DNA of 64,000 nt, from assembly GCA_027605045.1 (NCBI GenBank), contig JAQFWX010000014.1:927391-991390 (forward strand). Reading direction: 5' to 3'. Below, in pieces: positions 47,386 to 60,442 of this stretch. Both the position numbers and the translations under genes were made by a program. The DNA is from Phallus indusiatus. Its lineage: Eukaryota; Basidiomycota; Agaricomycetes; Phallales; Phallaceae. The notes under the pieces are model-generated. The model had not been told where the DNA came from, did not search any database, and was given only the letters and a program-made list of their open reading frames with translations. The stretch's first letter is position 1; each line of letters opens with the position of its first letter.

Positions 47386-49393
47386 CTATATGAATAACAC
47401 GAAGTGAGACATATTTCCCGTAGGATTAAGAATTGCACTTACTTCCGCAAACCCATTTGAATGTTCGCTCACTCTTCTATGACCAGTGCTGCTCAAATCC
47501 AAATCTTTCTCAGGATTCTCGACAAGCTTCGCGATGGCTGTAGCAGCTTTCTGGCCTTCCAAGTAGGCACCCTATAGCTGATGTATCAAAATCAAATCTG
47601 GAGAACTAAAATGACGTAGAACATGCATGTAAGAATCCGAAAAATGCAGTGCTTGTTCCTTCGCCGGCGAACCAAAGTCGATTATAAAGCGGTTCACGTA
47701 ATCTACGGAACACATCAAAGGGATACGAAGCACCCCAGTTCGAATACGACCCCCTAAATAAAGGATCGCTGTGCCAGTTTTTGAAGACGATTTCTTCTGG
47801 CTCAGGAATATGATTTCCGTATATTGATCTGAGTATTTCCACTATTTCAGCTCGCGTTTCTTCTTTGGGCTGTTTTGATATTCTTAGAGCTTCTCCATCT
47901 GTTACAGTGACCAATAGCAAATTCGAATTTGGGAAAAAACCTGGCAGGTCGAGGGGTTGCCAGATTGGGTAGTATCCTCTTCGCTTACGATCTGCGTAAA
48001 CCCAGTACTCATTTTCAGCCCAAAAACTTTCATTGAACCGTATGAAAATTTTGGTGTACGTTGCCTAAACAGTACAATCAAAATGAGAACCTGAAAAAAA
48101 TGTGATGTTGCAGTGTATAGTCACCATGTTAGTTCCGTAAATCGCTTCTTGCTTCCAGATAGGCAGTGATGGGTAAAATCTGACATCATCATTTTGCAAT
48201 ACACCTAATCTATGGAACAATGAAATTTGAAGGGCCTTAATAAAAGGGGCTCAGAAACTCACGAGAATGTGCAAATAGCAAAGTCGGCTTGGATTGTGAC
48301 GTTCTGGACCGTCTGTATTTGAGTTCCTTCAGGTGAATATGTGATGCTCGTCACTGTGTGATTCAGAAGCAGCCTTGAGTCGCTGACGTTGAGGAATTCG
48401 TTGGCTTCTTGTTGAATCAAGAATTTGAAACCTCGTTGATCAGTCACAAAATTTGTCGAATCAGAGTATCCTAAAAGAAATTAGATTGGGAAGGATCCGT
48501 TATCATTCCAACTTTGAATTAATTACGATTGATGGTGTAATTGTGATTGTTTGCAGCGCCGATAAAAGAGGTTACTTCCGGGGGCTGGGCAAAGGTACTG
48601 GAAACACGTGGACTCTGAATTCAGTGAAGAATTGAATTCGCATAAGATTCTCTTACAAATCAAAGAGAAAATATTCCACGGCTTCTTGAATGTAATTCTT
48701 GGGTTTGAAAGTAGAAAGACGGAAACCAGCTCTAGCGGTCAAATCAGCCCCCTAAAGTGTGTTATCAAAAACTAAGATATTAGGAACTCTGCGGTAGCGA
48801 GTTTGAATTTGAATACTACCTCAGTATCCAACCGGGCACCTAAACATACATATGTATCAATACAAGACGAACGGCTAACGGCGGACAACGGACCTGCAAG
48901 CGCCAAGTATTTCTTCCAGGCATTAGATATTTTCTCGAGGTCTTTAGTTATGTCAATTTCCCCTAAATCATTGAATGAAACTATATCGTGATCATTGGAT
49001 GATGTCGTTGTTATATTGTGCTTTATAGCCAAGGAATAAATTGGATTAAGTTCTGAGGGCAGGTGACCAAGTCCGTGTATCCAATTTGGACCCAACTCTA
49101 CATTAATGTCATTGGCGAGAGTATATGTTTGCATACGACCGCCTTCATAAGAGAAAACATTTCAGAAAAAAAGGTTCTAGAATAATTAAAAACACACCTA
49201 ATTCTGGCCTAGCCTCGACTACAACAAAGTCCCGTACCCCATTCTCGTGGAGAGATTTGGCAGCTGTAATACCGGCCATTCCACCACCCAGAATAACTAC
49301 TTTGGTTCTCACAACCTCCTCTGCAGCAGCATAGCCCGTTATGAATAATGCCTCGAGCAATTGAAAATGCAAAACGATATGATTCCAGCGCAT
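47386..49393 (-). CDS. Secreted flavin amine oxidase, polyamine-oxidase-like
   Basis: Oxidises polyamines or related amines with FAD, releasing hydrogen peroxide; the exact substrate is unknown. A signal-peptide-like N-terminus leads into the FAD-binding Rossmann motif VVILGGGMAGITAAKSL, then VVVEARPELGGRMQTY and VELGPNWIHGLGH. Further family motifs are GADLTARAGFRL, FVTDQRGFKFLIQQEA, RGSYSNWGASYP and LWFAGEGTSTAFFGFLHGAYLEGQKAA near the C-terminus. The joint between FLH and GAYLEGQ needs an intron at 47572-47626 with a GC donor (GCATGT) and a normal AG acceptor. The C-terminus ends at 47386 if the frame is read through. A strong GTAAGT at about 47440 could instead splice to a further exon not identified. 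Confidence 0.87.
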
Positions 49394-50992
49394 CGGTTGG
49401 TGTAAATACAGTCGTGTCTAGCGACAGGAGATATTGTGTGGCCTCGTTTCATTTTGTATCCAATTTATATGATTCCACTAGTAAGGCTCCTATCTTGACA
49501 CGCCTTGAATTTGAGAGATATAGAGTCCATCATCCTATTTCTGAACTAGGGAAAGGGTGTGCGGGATTCTTGGACGCCTACTCTTAATTCAAATTCCGAC
49601 GACTTTGACCAATCACTGTCCTTCGCTTGGAGCAAGCTGCTCTTTTTTTTCCCAACGTTATATCTCTTATCTTAAACCAATATGTTTGCTCCATTTCAAC
49701 ATTTCAATATCTGTATTCCGGGCAAAGATGCATTCCAAAAGGCGCATTTTACATTTGGTGGCGTAGGGGTCATTGTATTATTGATGCACTAAGGGCAGGC
49801 TTTGGGAATCATCGTGATATTCAGAATGTGAATATCGTATATTAAGGGCAAGTTACTTATCCGAATCAGATCGCGCTATATATGAAGTGAAATGCCACTT
49901 ACGCACGCCGCAAGATATGTCAATGAGCAATGTGAGACCCGTCAGGACGCTACGCACGATGCTTTGCCAGGCACATCCTGAGATAACCCAGCTTAACTTT
50001 GCGTTTCAATATTAATAGCTTTGACGATCTATCATGCCTCCAAACGTGTCTCATTCAACATGAAGGAACAAGCACCGTTTCAGGACTGCCTATGCCTTAC
50101 CGTTGCACGATCGTCGACCTCTGTCCTAGTCAGGACGCGAGACGTGTCTGGTGATTGCCCAGCTAAATCGGATCTCACATACTATTCCATCTATGGCGAG
50201 ACAAGGACAGCTGGCGTAGGGCACAGATACCTAAACAGGACGGTTTCATAAGTTATCTTTTTTGGCTATCTCAGGTTCTGTCAGTGGCATTCTTTTATCA
50301 GTGGTCGAAGCGTATTAACTTCTTATTAGGAAGTAATGATCCGAAGCGATACCGGCTAGAAGGCTCAACCCTAGGTACATACGTCAATGCGTCCACCTCG
50401 GGTCCGGAGGAAGGAAACTCTGTGGTGCCTCTAGAAGCAGACAGTCTCGTAAAGTTGCTTTCGTAGGAATCAAAGGAACTCGGGAAGGACATATTTATCC
50501 GCATGACTTTTTCTCGTCCAATAAGATAAAGTCGATGCTCCTGATGTTCTTGAAATCGATCTTGATTTTCCTCAGCTACTCAATTAACGCAACCTATCTT
50601 CTTCTTCTTCCCTAGAAGCCGATTCCGATGAATTTAATACTATGTGCGAGGGACCCAACGGTGATTTCACTGATAGGTGCTCATCAGCCGGCATGACGCA
50701 CATGTATGACACAAAGTGCTGTAAGAGGCCTTGGGAAACGTTTCCACAGCGTGGTTAACTTATTGAGCTCTGCCGGAATATACGTGTCCGTGTGAACTGC
50801 CTCCCCGATGCTGCCCTTTCCCCGGTTGGAAAGGGAAAACAATAATATTTGAGTGGCTTTTGAGAAGCTACAAAGAGGGAAGACATTTGATATTCGCGTT
50901 ACAATCGATACCTCTTTTTTACCTCTGCCCTAGTCTTGCCTTGGTTTTCAGCGCAGCTCGTCTACAGAGGAACATCCTTTGCCTTTGGTGGA
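49394..50992. other. Divergent intergenic region, oxidase and transcription factor
   Basis: 1.6 kb from which the amine oxidase and the zinc-cluster regulator are transcribed in opposite directions. Only short frames without family resemblance are present. No other element was recognised. Confidence 0.45.
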
Positions 50993-53460
50993 ATGACTTC
51001 CTCTTCGCCCACGTCACCTCCAGTTAGTCTGGGGAAGCGCAACCTGGAGTACGCGTGCGACAGATGTCGTTTAAAGAAAATTAAATGCAGCAATAAGACA
51101 CTTGGTGGTACGGATGCCACCTCCCGACCGAGATTGGACGTGCAAATTCCGTGCTCGCATTGCGCTGCAGCCAAGAATCAATGTACCTATGGACTCTCGC
51201 AGCCACAGAGAGCTATACCCAAGAAGTAAGTATAAAGTCCATCTGGGTCCAACTGTATTGATCTATGATAGATATGTGGCAACGCTCGAAAGTCAATGGG
51301 ATCGTCTGACATGGCTGGTACCACAGGTAAGCGTCGGAAAAACAAATCAGCCGTTCTGACTTTTTGGTTGCTGCATTAGATATTCCCGCCCACTAATTTG
51401 AGGGGAAACTCTGAGTTCTTGAAAAGAACTGAAGTTCCTGTGAGTCACTTGTATTACCCCGGTTTCTATCGATTTTAAAAGTTTGTTTGATGTGATAGAA
51501 CACACATGCGCGCGGAAATTCTCTAGTGTTTCCACCATTTCCGCCAAAGGATCTATACCAAAAGCTCGTAAATATTTATTTTTCCCATATAAATATTTTC
51601 TGGCCATTATTTCATTACCCGACATTCCATGCCGACCTCGAAAAGGGGCGACACACGCGCGATTTGGGATTCGCACAAGTGCTTTTGGGTATTTGTGCTG
51701 TTGCCAGTAGATATTCTGCCGATCCACGTGTGTTAGCTAAAATTCCCCAAGAACTTCAGGCGGAGTCGGTAGCGGATCCCGAGTCACGGTCAGCTGCAGA
51801 TTGGGTTGATGATTTCGAAGGTCAAACGGGAGGGAACGGACAAACTCTCGTGGACGCATCAAGGGATAGCGCCGGTTGGAAATATTACAATCGCATATGT
51901 GATTATCACACCGCTACGACAACGGAAATAACACTTACCGAGCTTCAAACCGCTCATGTAAGAAATTCGGTTTAACTCAGGATAACGCTAAATTTATTGA
52001 CTAGAAAATAATTATATGAACATACAGCTGATATATCAGTTCTTATTAGGAATGCTTGATCGCAAGGCCGGTAATGTGGTGCTCGGCCACGCTTTACGAA
52101 AAGCACAGGCAAAAGGATTACATCGCAACAACAATGCGACAATAAGTCTTGAAAATGAGTTATGGAAACGAGCTTACTGGTATTCCGGCCTTTTTTTCTT
52201 TGAACGAGATTTTCAACCTCGCAATAGGTGTCTCGTGGTTGCAGAACGAATGATGGCCTTGGAGACTACACAGGCGCTTTTTTCATTGGAACAAAAGTAA
52301 GCGAATACAACCCTTAAGCGCGATATAAGACTGATTGAATCTACTAGCATCGAAGTGGATTTTCCTCTGGAGCTTGACGACGATTTCTGGCAGCCGAATT
52401 TCAATCGTGGATTCTTGCCCGTCGTGCCATCAGATCCCAATAAGCCAACTTCACTGGCCGTCTTCAACCACTATGCGAGATTTTCCGGCAAGTTCGAAAA
52501 GTTAATAAAGGTGGATTCTCGAACTATCTCCTTAATCCAGTGGCATTGTTTCCCCACTAAAGGAGACTCGATTTAGCCTTCCTTAGAGAGGAAGACGTGG
52601 AGGAAGTTTTTATCAAGCCTTACCGCGATTCGCTGGAAAATACCCCTCGGCATTGTGCGTCTGTTTTCTATACGTATCACTCAGATGCTGTTTTTGACAG
52701 TTTTGGTAGTGCATATCAGAAACGTTGGAGTCCATGCATATGCTCGCAATCTCATTTGGGAAGCCCAGTCTAAGATCTTGTATATGATGTATGGCTTCTT
52801 TGGAGTTTGCATCGCGGTATCAACACAAGACGTGGAGACATCTTTCGTTGACGAAGGTAAGCACTTTTTTACGGCCACTTTGGAATAAATCCGTCCTTGA
52901 CGCTTCACCGGTGCGACTGCTTGTTTTCGTCAGTTCTAAAAAGGGTTTCCGAGATACTCGCCTTGGTCATCGCTTCCCAACTTCCCATTACGAATACGTG
53001 TCCTCTTTGTCGCGACAAACACAGTTCCATATATGTAACTGATGTACCGAGCTTGATTTGCCTTGCCACGGTGACGGCTATTTTTGTAGCTGACCTCCGA
53101 GCTAAATGGCGGAGCTCATTCCAAACTATACCCAATTCTTCCGAGGAAGGACAGTTGTTTATTGGGGAGGAAGGGAACTCCAAAGAAGCGTTTTATAATA
53201 ATATCGTTGACACGTGTCGGCACATTTTGATGGCTCTCCAGGAAAAGTAAGTGCGCTCCCACACAGATTATTAAAAAATTGCTTATGAAGTCTTCAATTG
53301 GAACAGCTGGATGACGGCACGAAAGAGCCTGTGAGTTTGGGAAAAATAAAGACGTGGAAAAGAAGACTGACAGCGATGAGACAGAGCGCTAATCACGGAT
53401 TTCATCAATCTCGCTGAGACGGAAGATATGACTTCCGAGACAGAATCTGGCGAATCGTAA
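50993..53460 (+). CDS. Zn2Cys6 transcription factor with fungal-specific TF domain
   Basis: Nuclear DNA-binding regulator. Exons: 50993-51225, 51272-51326, 51380-51439, 51499-51957, 52028-52179, 52228-52296, 52348-52510 and further ones to 53460. The phase is kept through 52510. The zinc cluster reads CDRCRLKKIKC, then, after an unusually long loop of about 20 residues, CSHCAAAKNQC. KKYVATLESQWDRLTWLV is the linker and coiled coil. The fungal TF domain shows LYQKLVNIYFSHINIFWPLF, VLLGICAVASRYS, LGHALRKAQAKGLHR, ELWKRAYWCLVVAERMM and LPLELDDDFW-like FPLELDDDFW. Exon structure between 52511 and 52900 is unclear. The end (MALQEKNSWMTARKSL, then ALITDFINLAE) looks like a normal TF C-terminus. Confidence 0.82.
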
Positions 53461-55742
53461 GGTGGGTTACCCTCATGAGATCATAAAAATAAACTCAGGC
53501 TTATATCAGCTCCATGTCAGAGGTTTGACTTTTCAACTGAGCTTGCGTCAGGATTAGATGAAAATACCGGCATAGAATTTTTCTTGTACATGTATGACGT
53601 GGATTGCTTTGCTATTCTGAGAGCTAGGGCTCTGGAAGCTTCTATATACCCAATTTGCTTTTTTTTGGCTATTTGAATCATGATTACGTGGGATCATGAA
53701 TGATATCTCCGACGCAAATCATCGTGAATTACAATGGCTTATCTAGAAATAAAACAAAAATGCCTTATTTTCAGGGAAAGATATTCGAGACAAACAACGA
53801 AAAATAACATGCTGCACTTTTTTAGCACCGAAATAATTCCGATATCAGACTATCTCTATGCTTTCGGAAGATGAGCTTTACCAGATGTTCGCCATCATAC
53901 GAGACTTGAATTGACAAATTTCAAACTCAATATTTGTATTTTCCCGTTTGATAGATGTGGAGATATTTATGAATGAACAAAGGCTGTGACTCTTCTTAAA
54001 ATGATGCTCCTAGAACGTCCGAATCAGTGATCTGGGTTTGGAACTTCGGCAATCCTGGATGACTTGACGCGGTCTGGGAGTCTCAGCTGAGACTTCCAAG
54101 ACTGGGGCACGTGCTCTGGAGCTAAAACCCAGATCACTGATTGGCAGTCACTGCCCGCCTCGCGATGGCACAGACGCTAAATGAATGGCGTGTCATGAGA
54201 CGACTCGTAAAGTCGTTGACGTCAGTGGGAGCAGACAAAAGATTGTTGAGACAATCCACATTCGACATGGTCTTTCATACTATTAAAAATAAGAACCTAT
54301 TTGAACTGCTGGCGTTGCTTCGGACCGCCAGCGAGTGAACTAGATACAAGCAGTAATAATGAATCATTGGACCAGACGAACTACTACTAGATCAATAACT
54401 ATGGTGATCTAATGCAATCAATCGTACTACAGAACGAGAAACAGCAAGGATATACAAATCAAATTCAACACTGCAAAGCTAGGTAGAATTCAATGGGTGA
54501 TATATGATATGGGCCGTCAATGATGTCGAGAGAAAGCGAGACCATTGGTGCTGGAACGCCGATGGAGACTTAAAGAAGAACGAAGTTATTTCCAAGAACA
54601 AATTCTGATCAAATTATCTGACAGAAAAGGCGCATATAACGAGATCCGAGCGCTCGCTGCAGAAGCCAAGATAAGGTATTTAAAATTCTAAGCCCGCGTA
54701 AATCGAGGGAACGTGACCTGTACCGGTGTTGCTTACGGAAACGACTTACGAAGAGAATAAGCTTAATTAGCGCCCCGGACGCAGTATTACTCCGAGCAGT
54801 GCAGCACAGCCAGACTAGTCGAGACAGCTTATATGCACCATTCCCGTGCTCCGGATGGGAATTATAAAAGAGATAAATGGCTTAGACTTGGTTTTGGCTT
54901 GATCCCTCACTTTTCTTCACATTTTCTCTCCTGTTTCTACATTCTAATCGCGATTTTATTCAGTAAAATTTCTTGAATTTCCTTTTCTCAGACCATGTAT
55001 TCACTTTCCACATGCTTTTCCCTCGTTTTCTTCACATTTTAGATAACCGGAATTCCGCTTTTCACTCGGAAACTAAACCACAATTTGTATATAAACCCGT
55101 TGCTTTCAGACTCCCAATATCATCAGTTTTCTTGGATTGTATCGCAGCTTTTCCCTCAGTCTCACAATAAGCATTTGAGTCATTCTATTCGACTTAACTA
55201 CACTATATCTCTATTCTACACTCTCTTTACTATCGCACAAACAACTATCTGGTTCCCTTATCTTTCCTGTACGCTCCTGCGCGCACGTATCACCAGCGAC
55301 AATCTATTTACATACAATTGTATTAAACGAGAACGTGATTTGTATTAGGACAGTGAGCTCGAATGTGATCTAATGATAAGATGTCGAAAGAAAGTACAAT
55401 ATAAAAGATGTTATGTAAAAGCCTATGAATATCCTTGTACAATGTAGATCGATTTCGTTTTACATAATTGGAGTTCGGGATATAGGACTATTTCCGATTA
55501 CAAGCTCGGATGAATATTAGCCTCATCTCAGATGGGTGAAAAAGGTTTGAAAGATAGATCAGACGGAACGCTGCCAGGACATGGAATGATTGATGAATCG
55601 ATGACCTCTCAAGGTTTGATTTGCAATTCGCTTACTATCTAATATTTAACCCCTTTACCTATCCAAAACATGGGGGTTGAATTAACTTCCCAAACCTTTG
55701 GAATCAGCCAAGTTCGCATTTTGACCCCTTCTACTCGTATCA
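53461..55742. other. Intergenic, with one inverted-repeat element
   Basis: 2.3 kb without a recognised gene. It holds the 121-bp inverted-repeat structure at 54022-54142. The frame at 54141-54338 has no family resemblance. A pyrimidine-rich stretch near 54900-55300 gives open frames of low information content. Confidence 0.45.
54022..54142 (+). repeat. 121-bp element with 18-bp perfect terminal inverted repeats
   Basis: AATCAGTGATCTGGGTTT at 54022-54039 is exactly the reverse complement of 54125-54142. The 85 bases between carry further partial symmetry (GAGTCTCAGCTGAGACTTCC). It fits a small MITE or a stable hairpin. No target duplication is visible. Confidence 0.65.
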
Positions 55743-57466
55743 ATGAACAATAGTACTGCTGCTGAAGCTGCTGCTCTCATTAGCACAGTGGTCGGGGTAG
55801 AAGACGTTCAGTACGCCTATATAGCGTAGGTCTTCATCTGCCATTGTCTGTAGTGGTCTGACTAGTACAATCTATATCAGCGAATTAGGTACGTAACCCA
55901 TACCCAACTAGAGACACTGATCATGAAAGTCACAGCACTCCTTATTTATACTACGATATTGGTTATACCCCGGGAGGTAGAATATGTATGGTTATCGCAT
56001 AGACCTTTCAGTATTCCGAATTTGTGTTATGCTTTTACAAGATATGGAAGTCTAGTCTGTCAAATACTATTCTTTTGGTTGACCTTCGTTGAAGCAGTGA
56101 GTCAAACAACTTTGAAGGCTTCAGACTTCAACGACTGTTATTATTTTCTCCTTGCAGCCAGGAAGGTAATTATCAATAATAATCTTATAAAATCGCAAAC
56201 ATTAAAGAAGTACATAAGCTTGTGTAATAATCTGGTTAATGTAGGAAACGCTGCCTCCATTATGGGTTTTGCTGGTGTTCAAGGTTAGTACAGTATCATG
56301 TGGCTGATGAATACTTTTATGGAGTGTTTGCTTAATAGGCTTGCTCGTCACGCGAGCTTATTCATTGTGCGGGGGTAATAGAATTATAGCCGGAATTTTA
56401 GCGTTCTTGTACTTGGGAGGGCTCGTTCTGAACCTTTGTAGTAAGAATTTCCAACCCGATTGAGAACGCAAGCTTGATACTCTTCTATTTAGGACCGATA
56501 TTGTATCCGGGATGCGTTTCAGGGTCAGAAAGATTCTAGTATTATGCTGAATTTTGTTCTCATATGTTTGTCTAGCTATACTGGTGGTAGGTTCAAGCAA
56601 GGGCAATTTGGATCATGGCATTAAGCCAACTAATTGTGATAAACTTAGTTCCCTATGTGTTGATTACGATGTTCTCAAATGTCTGTGCCGTGTTAACTGA
56701 TATTGTGGTTTTTTGTGTTTGCTTGCGGAAAATTTGGGGAACATGGAAGCTCAAGCGCGACACTGGCATTCAGAGTAACCATGACCTTGTTTCAGTGTTG
56801 CTCAGACAGGGTAGGTTTATTCCAATCATAAGTAAACAATTTTACTGACGGAATTAAAGCTATATCACGTTTCTGGTAAGCCTTGACAACGCAAATATTT
56901 TGGGGACTTCTCATTCCGGCCTTCCGAATAGTTTTGTAGTTGTCATCACTGTCACCTTTCAAATACTTTTTGAAGTAAGATCACACGAAGCCTTGCTGCC
57001 TGACACTGACTTACATAAAAAGGTCGCTTCTTTTCTCCAGGTGCCGATCTTGGATGCTGTGAGTGTACACTCTGTTATAAACGAAATACAGTCCCTATCA
57101 GTATACTGAATTTCAATTCGTCCTACACCAGTATACAGTAGACATGATGAGCAGCTTCCAACGTTGGTACGTGCACTATTTTCTTATACCAGATTTTGTT
57201 GTTTATCTTCGTTTTCAAGCCTTTCGGCCATTTTGCTTGCCGACTTCACTTTGGATCTTCGTCAACAAAATTCAGCAGCCATGAACGAAACGTTACCAAC
57301 AATTCGATTTCAAAGCATGGTGAATTATATACACCAGTCCATTCTGGTCGAAATGGGCAGCCCTGAAAACCCCGACACCAGGGGGGGAGAGGGAGAAGGT
57401 CTCTCGGAGCTTCCAGACACCGAAAACCAACGCGAAGAATCAATTTATGATTACGCTCGGCTGTAA
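55743..57466 (+). CDS. DUF6533-like seven-helix membrane protein, copy 2 (array)
   Basis: First of three tandem genes related to the one at 2960. Start MNNSTAAEAAALIS. Splicing gives YIAGLTSTIYISELALLIYT, then TILVIPREVEYVWLSHRPFS and LCYAFTRYGSL, the DUF6533 region. An 8-nt microexon lies at 56158-56165 and joins in phase to an exon starting CTTGTGTAATAATC. Later motifs are LVTRAYSLCGGNR, RKIWGTWKLKRDTGIQ and, in the last exon, ILLADFTLDLRQQNS, MVNYIHQSILVEMG and an acidic Gly-rich tail. It is an integral membrane protein of unknown function and appears intact. Confidence 0.78.
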
Positions 57467-58796
57467 TACAACGGATGGAAAGACTTTCTGTTGATAATTA
57501 TGAAAATGATCAATCAGTTCCCATAAAATGTATACAATATCTGATCAAAAACCAACACTTTAACCTGTTTTCGTTAACCGTTAACGCCGTTAGCCATGAA
57601 TAAGCCTCTTTGGGGTCCAACTCCCCCTTCACAATATCTTTTACTTTGGGTCAGCACTTCATCTTATTCCACTCGGCATATAACGGTGTCGCACAAGTGG
57701 GGTTGGACGCTACGCTGAGTCAAGAAACAGTATCGTTCGGGTATTCTAGCGGGGGTTGCTGAGTTGTAGACTTTAGAGACATCGAAATTTACGGTGACGT
57801 TAAAATAGGAATGATAACATTTTCCATGTACCGGTTCCGAATCCTCGACTCCTGGAGGTCAATTTGGAGTTACGTTTGAGGTAAGTATCATTTTCCTTTG
57901 AAGGAAGGCTTCCGCGACGTGATATGCGAAATCCATTTCAGACTGCTGCTGGTGCGACTGTGGGATTGTGGGTACTGCGCTTCAGACATTCGAAGTTGTT
58001 TGGATTAGAAGTCGTACGGACGAAGATTACCTGTTAAAAAGACTCTGATTGAATTGCGCTAGGTTCAGAGAAAGTTAAGCCTGCAACAGCGGATGCAAAA
58101 AAAGAAATAAAAACGTTGGGCAATAGGGCCCAGGGTCTCCGTTGGGCGCTAACGCTTACTAAAATACGATTAGTCACCAGCCTAAAAAAGATGACGTTTC
58201 CTTCTAGGACAAGAACACCGTCATAACTCAATCATCTGCTATAGTATCCGTCCCTTTCCATACATTGGAAAGTATAAGGCTGTGATGATTTTTGACATTT
58301 TCCTCGATGGCCATTCATTCGGGAAATCAAGGGCATCGGCTGCGTTCGAGGTTACGAAGCTGTAGGCCGTGGGTACTGGTGAGTTGCGGCAGCACCATAA
58401 TCGTAATGTAGTAAACTCACTTATGATTGTATATTTCACATGTCGTATTAAAGCTATTCGACTCGGAAGATTTCCGTAATCGCTCTAATCGTCGTCCGTT
58501 GTGGAGATCATGCGACCCGCAGCAAATCGCGATCCACATTGTTATAACTGCTAGTCAAATGAATATAGAAGCATTTAAATACTTATCCAGCGCATCATCC
58601 GGATCTTCTGAGGAGCAGTGACACGAAACCTAACTTTTCAAATTGGACTCGGACACTAGCGACTCCAATTCAGCTGGGCGCAAAAGCTAGCAACTTGGGC
58701 GCGTAAATGATCTGTTCGTCCTTTGACCTCTCGGTTAAGCTATTGGTCAAGTTACTCATACTTCTTACGCTCTTGCATATTGACCTCTTATCCATC
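57467..58796. other. Intergenic between array copies 2 and 3
   Basis: 1.3 kb with no gene recognised. Short open frames on both strands show no family resemblance. Confidence 0.4.
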
Positions 58797-60442
58797 ATGG
58801 CTTATAATATCTTTAGTGTCACCTTTACTAGTACTGCGACCATCGCTTCAGATTTAATCCAAGAAGCACATTTGGAGTGAGTTCTTATCCCTGATGTCCA
58901 TCTAGAGTGTAGCTGACAGTTGGATGTTAGTTACGTAGTGTCGCTTGTTTCAATGAGTATGTTTGGTGCGTCATCCTGGACCGATATTATGCGCATGCGC
59001 ACAAAATTCAACCGAAATCTAATGTCCTAGCGCTCCTGGTGTATACTGTGGTGTTGTCCATGCCGCGGGGCGTGACATATGTGTGGTTGTCCCCCAAACC
59101 ACTTAGTGTCCCAAATTTGCTTTACGCCTGTACAAAATATGGAATTTTAATCAGCCAAGGAACCTTCTTTTGGCTGAGCTTAGTGCGAGTAAGCCGGTTT
59201 TTCCGTAGAACTTGAAGTCTGTAACTTCATTCTTTTTTCAAGGTAGGCAGGTGAGGTACCGGTACTATCTTTATGTCATTGAAGACTCGTAAACTGAGAA
59301 AGCCGCAGAAGCCCATGCAACGACTTGAATCGTGTAACGTCTGCTGCGTTCATTGTGGGGTATACTGGTATTCAAGGTTAGCGTATTAGTGTGATCTGTG
59401 CATGCTTCTAAAAGAATTCTTTTAGGCATGTTGATCCTTCGAGCATACGCACTGTGTCAAGGCAACAAAGTCATAGTTGGACCTTTAGCCTTACTTTTTA
59501 TAGGAGGGTTTATTCTAAACACTTATCGTGAGGATCCTCGATGCAATAGGAATTCGCTGGCTTTAACTTTTATCAGATATAATAATGTCCAATACGTGTC
59601 AAAGGTCAATTATAATCCATTTTCCAAAATACACCAAACCTTTGACGAAATTCTTAGTAATAATTTGAGCAATCAAGACGGTGAGTTTGGGTACGCGTCA
59701 CACACTATAACGAGTCGCCTAACATTGTAGATCCCGTTATTGTGATATGACTTAGCTCAATCTCTTCTGGAAGTCGCAGTTGCAAATATTTGTGTCATTA
59801 TGACCGATTTCATTGTCTTTTGTGTGTGCTTTTGGAAGGTTTGGGGAATATGGAAGATGAAGCGTCAGACTGGCATTCAAAATAACAATGACCTTGTCTC
59901 TATAATACTCAAACAAAGTATGTTTTTGGACTAATTTCTCATCAATCTTGTCTGTAAAAAAGGAATTTTAGGTGTATCACGAGTTTGGTAAGCTTAAAAT
60001 CCATGAACTCCTTTGATCAACTTCTTATTTGGCTTGCTGAAAAGCCTTGTAATCCTTTTGTCCGTCACCGTGGTGGTCTTGGAGCTGGTAAGATTTATGT
60101 AAAAACTGATCATGTTCGGCGCTGACTTTACATAGATCCCAAATACTAAAGTGGTAAATACCCTCTGATTCACGCAAAGCAATACTCTGAGCTTCAATTC
60201 GGCAAAGATTGCAATAGATATCCTTGGTAATCTTCAACATAGGTATTCAATTCTCCTTACTAAACGCACATTTTATTCATTTTTGATATCAAAGTTTCTC
60301 GGCCATCTTACTCACTGAATTTACTCTGGATCTTCGTCAACGAAATTCTCCGGGAATTCAGTCCACAAATGAAACAATATCTGCCCTTGGATTTCGAGAC
60401 ATGGGGAGACTGAGCGACGAAACCAGCACTCCAGGATTCTGA
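58797..60442 (+). CDS. DUF6533-like seven-helix membrane protein, copy 3 (array)
   Basis: Starts MAYNIFSVTFTSTATIA. Splicing gives DYVVSLVSMSMF joined to ALLVYTVVLSMPRGVTYVW, then LSPKPLSVPNLLYACTKYG. The microexon of 8 nt is at 59243-59250. Further motifs are LILRAYALCQGNKVIVGPLA, WKVWGIWKMKRQTGIQ and, in the last exon, LTEFTLDLRQRNS. The tail then differs from its sisters: the segment ending in NYIHQSILVEMG is missing and the protein stops at 60440-60442 after a short Asp/Ser tail. The stretch from 59525 to 59770 is less clear, so this copy may have started to decay. Confidence 0.68.
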
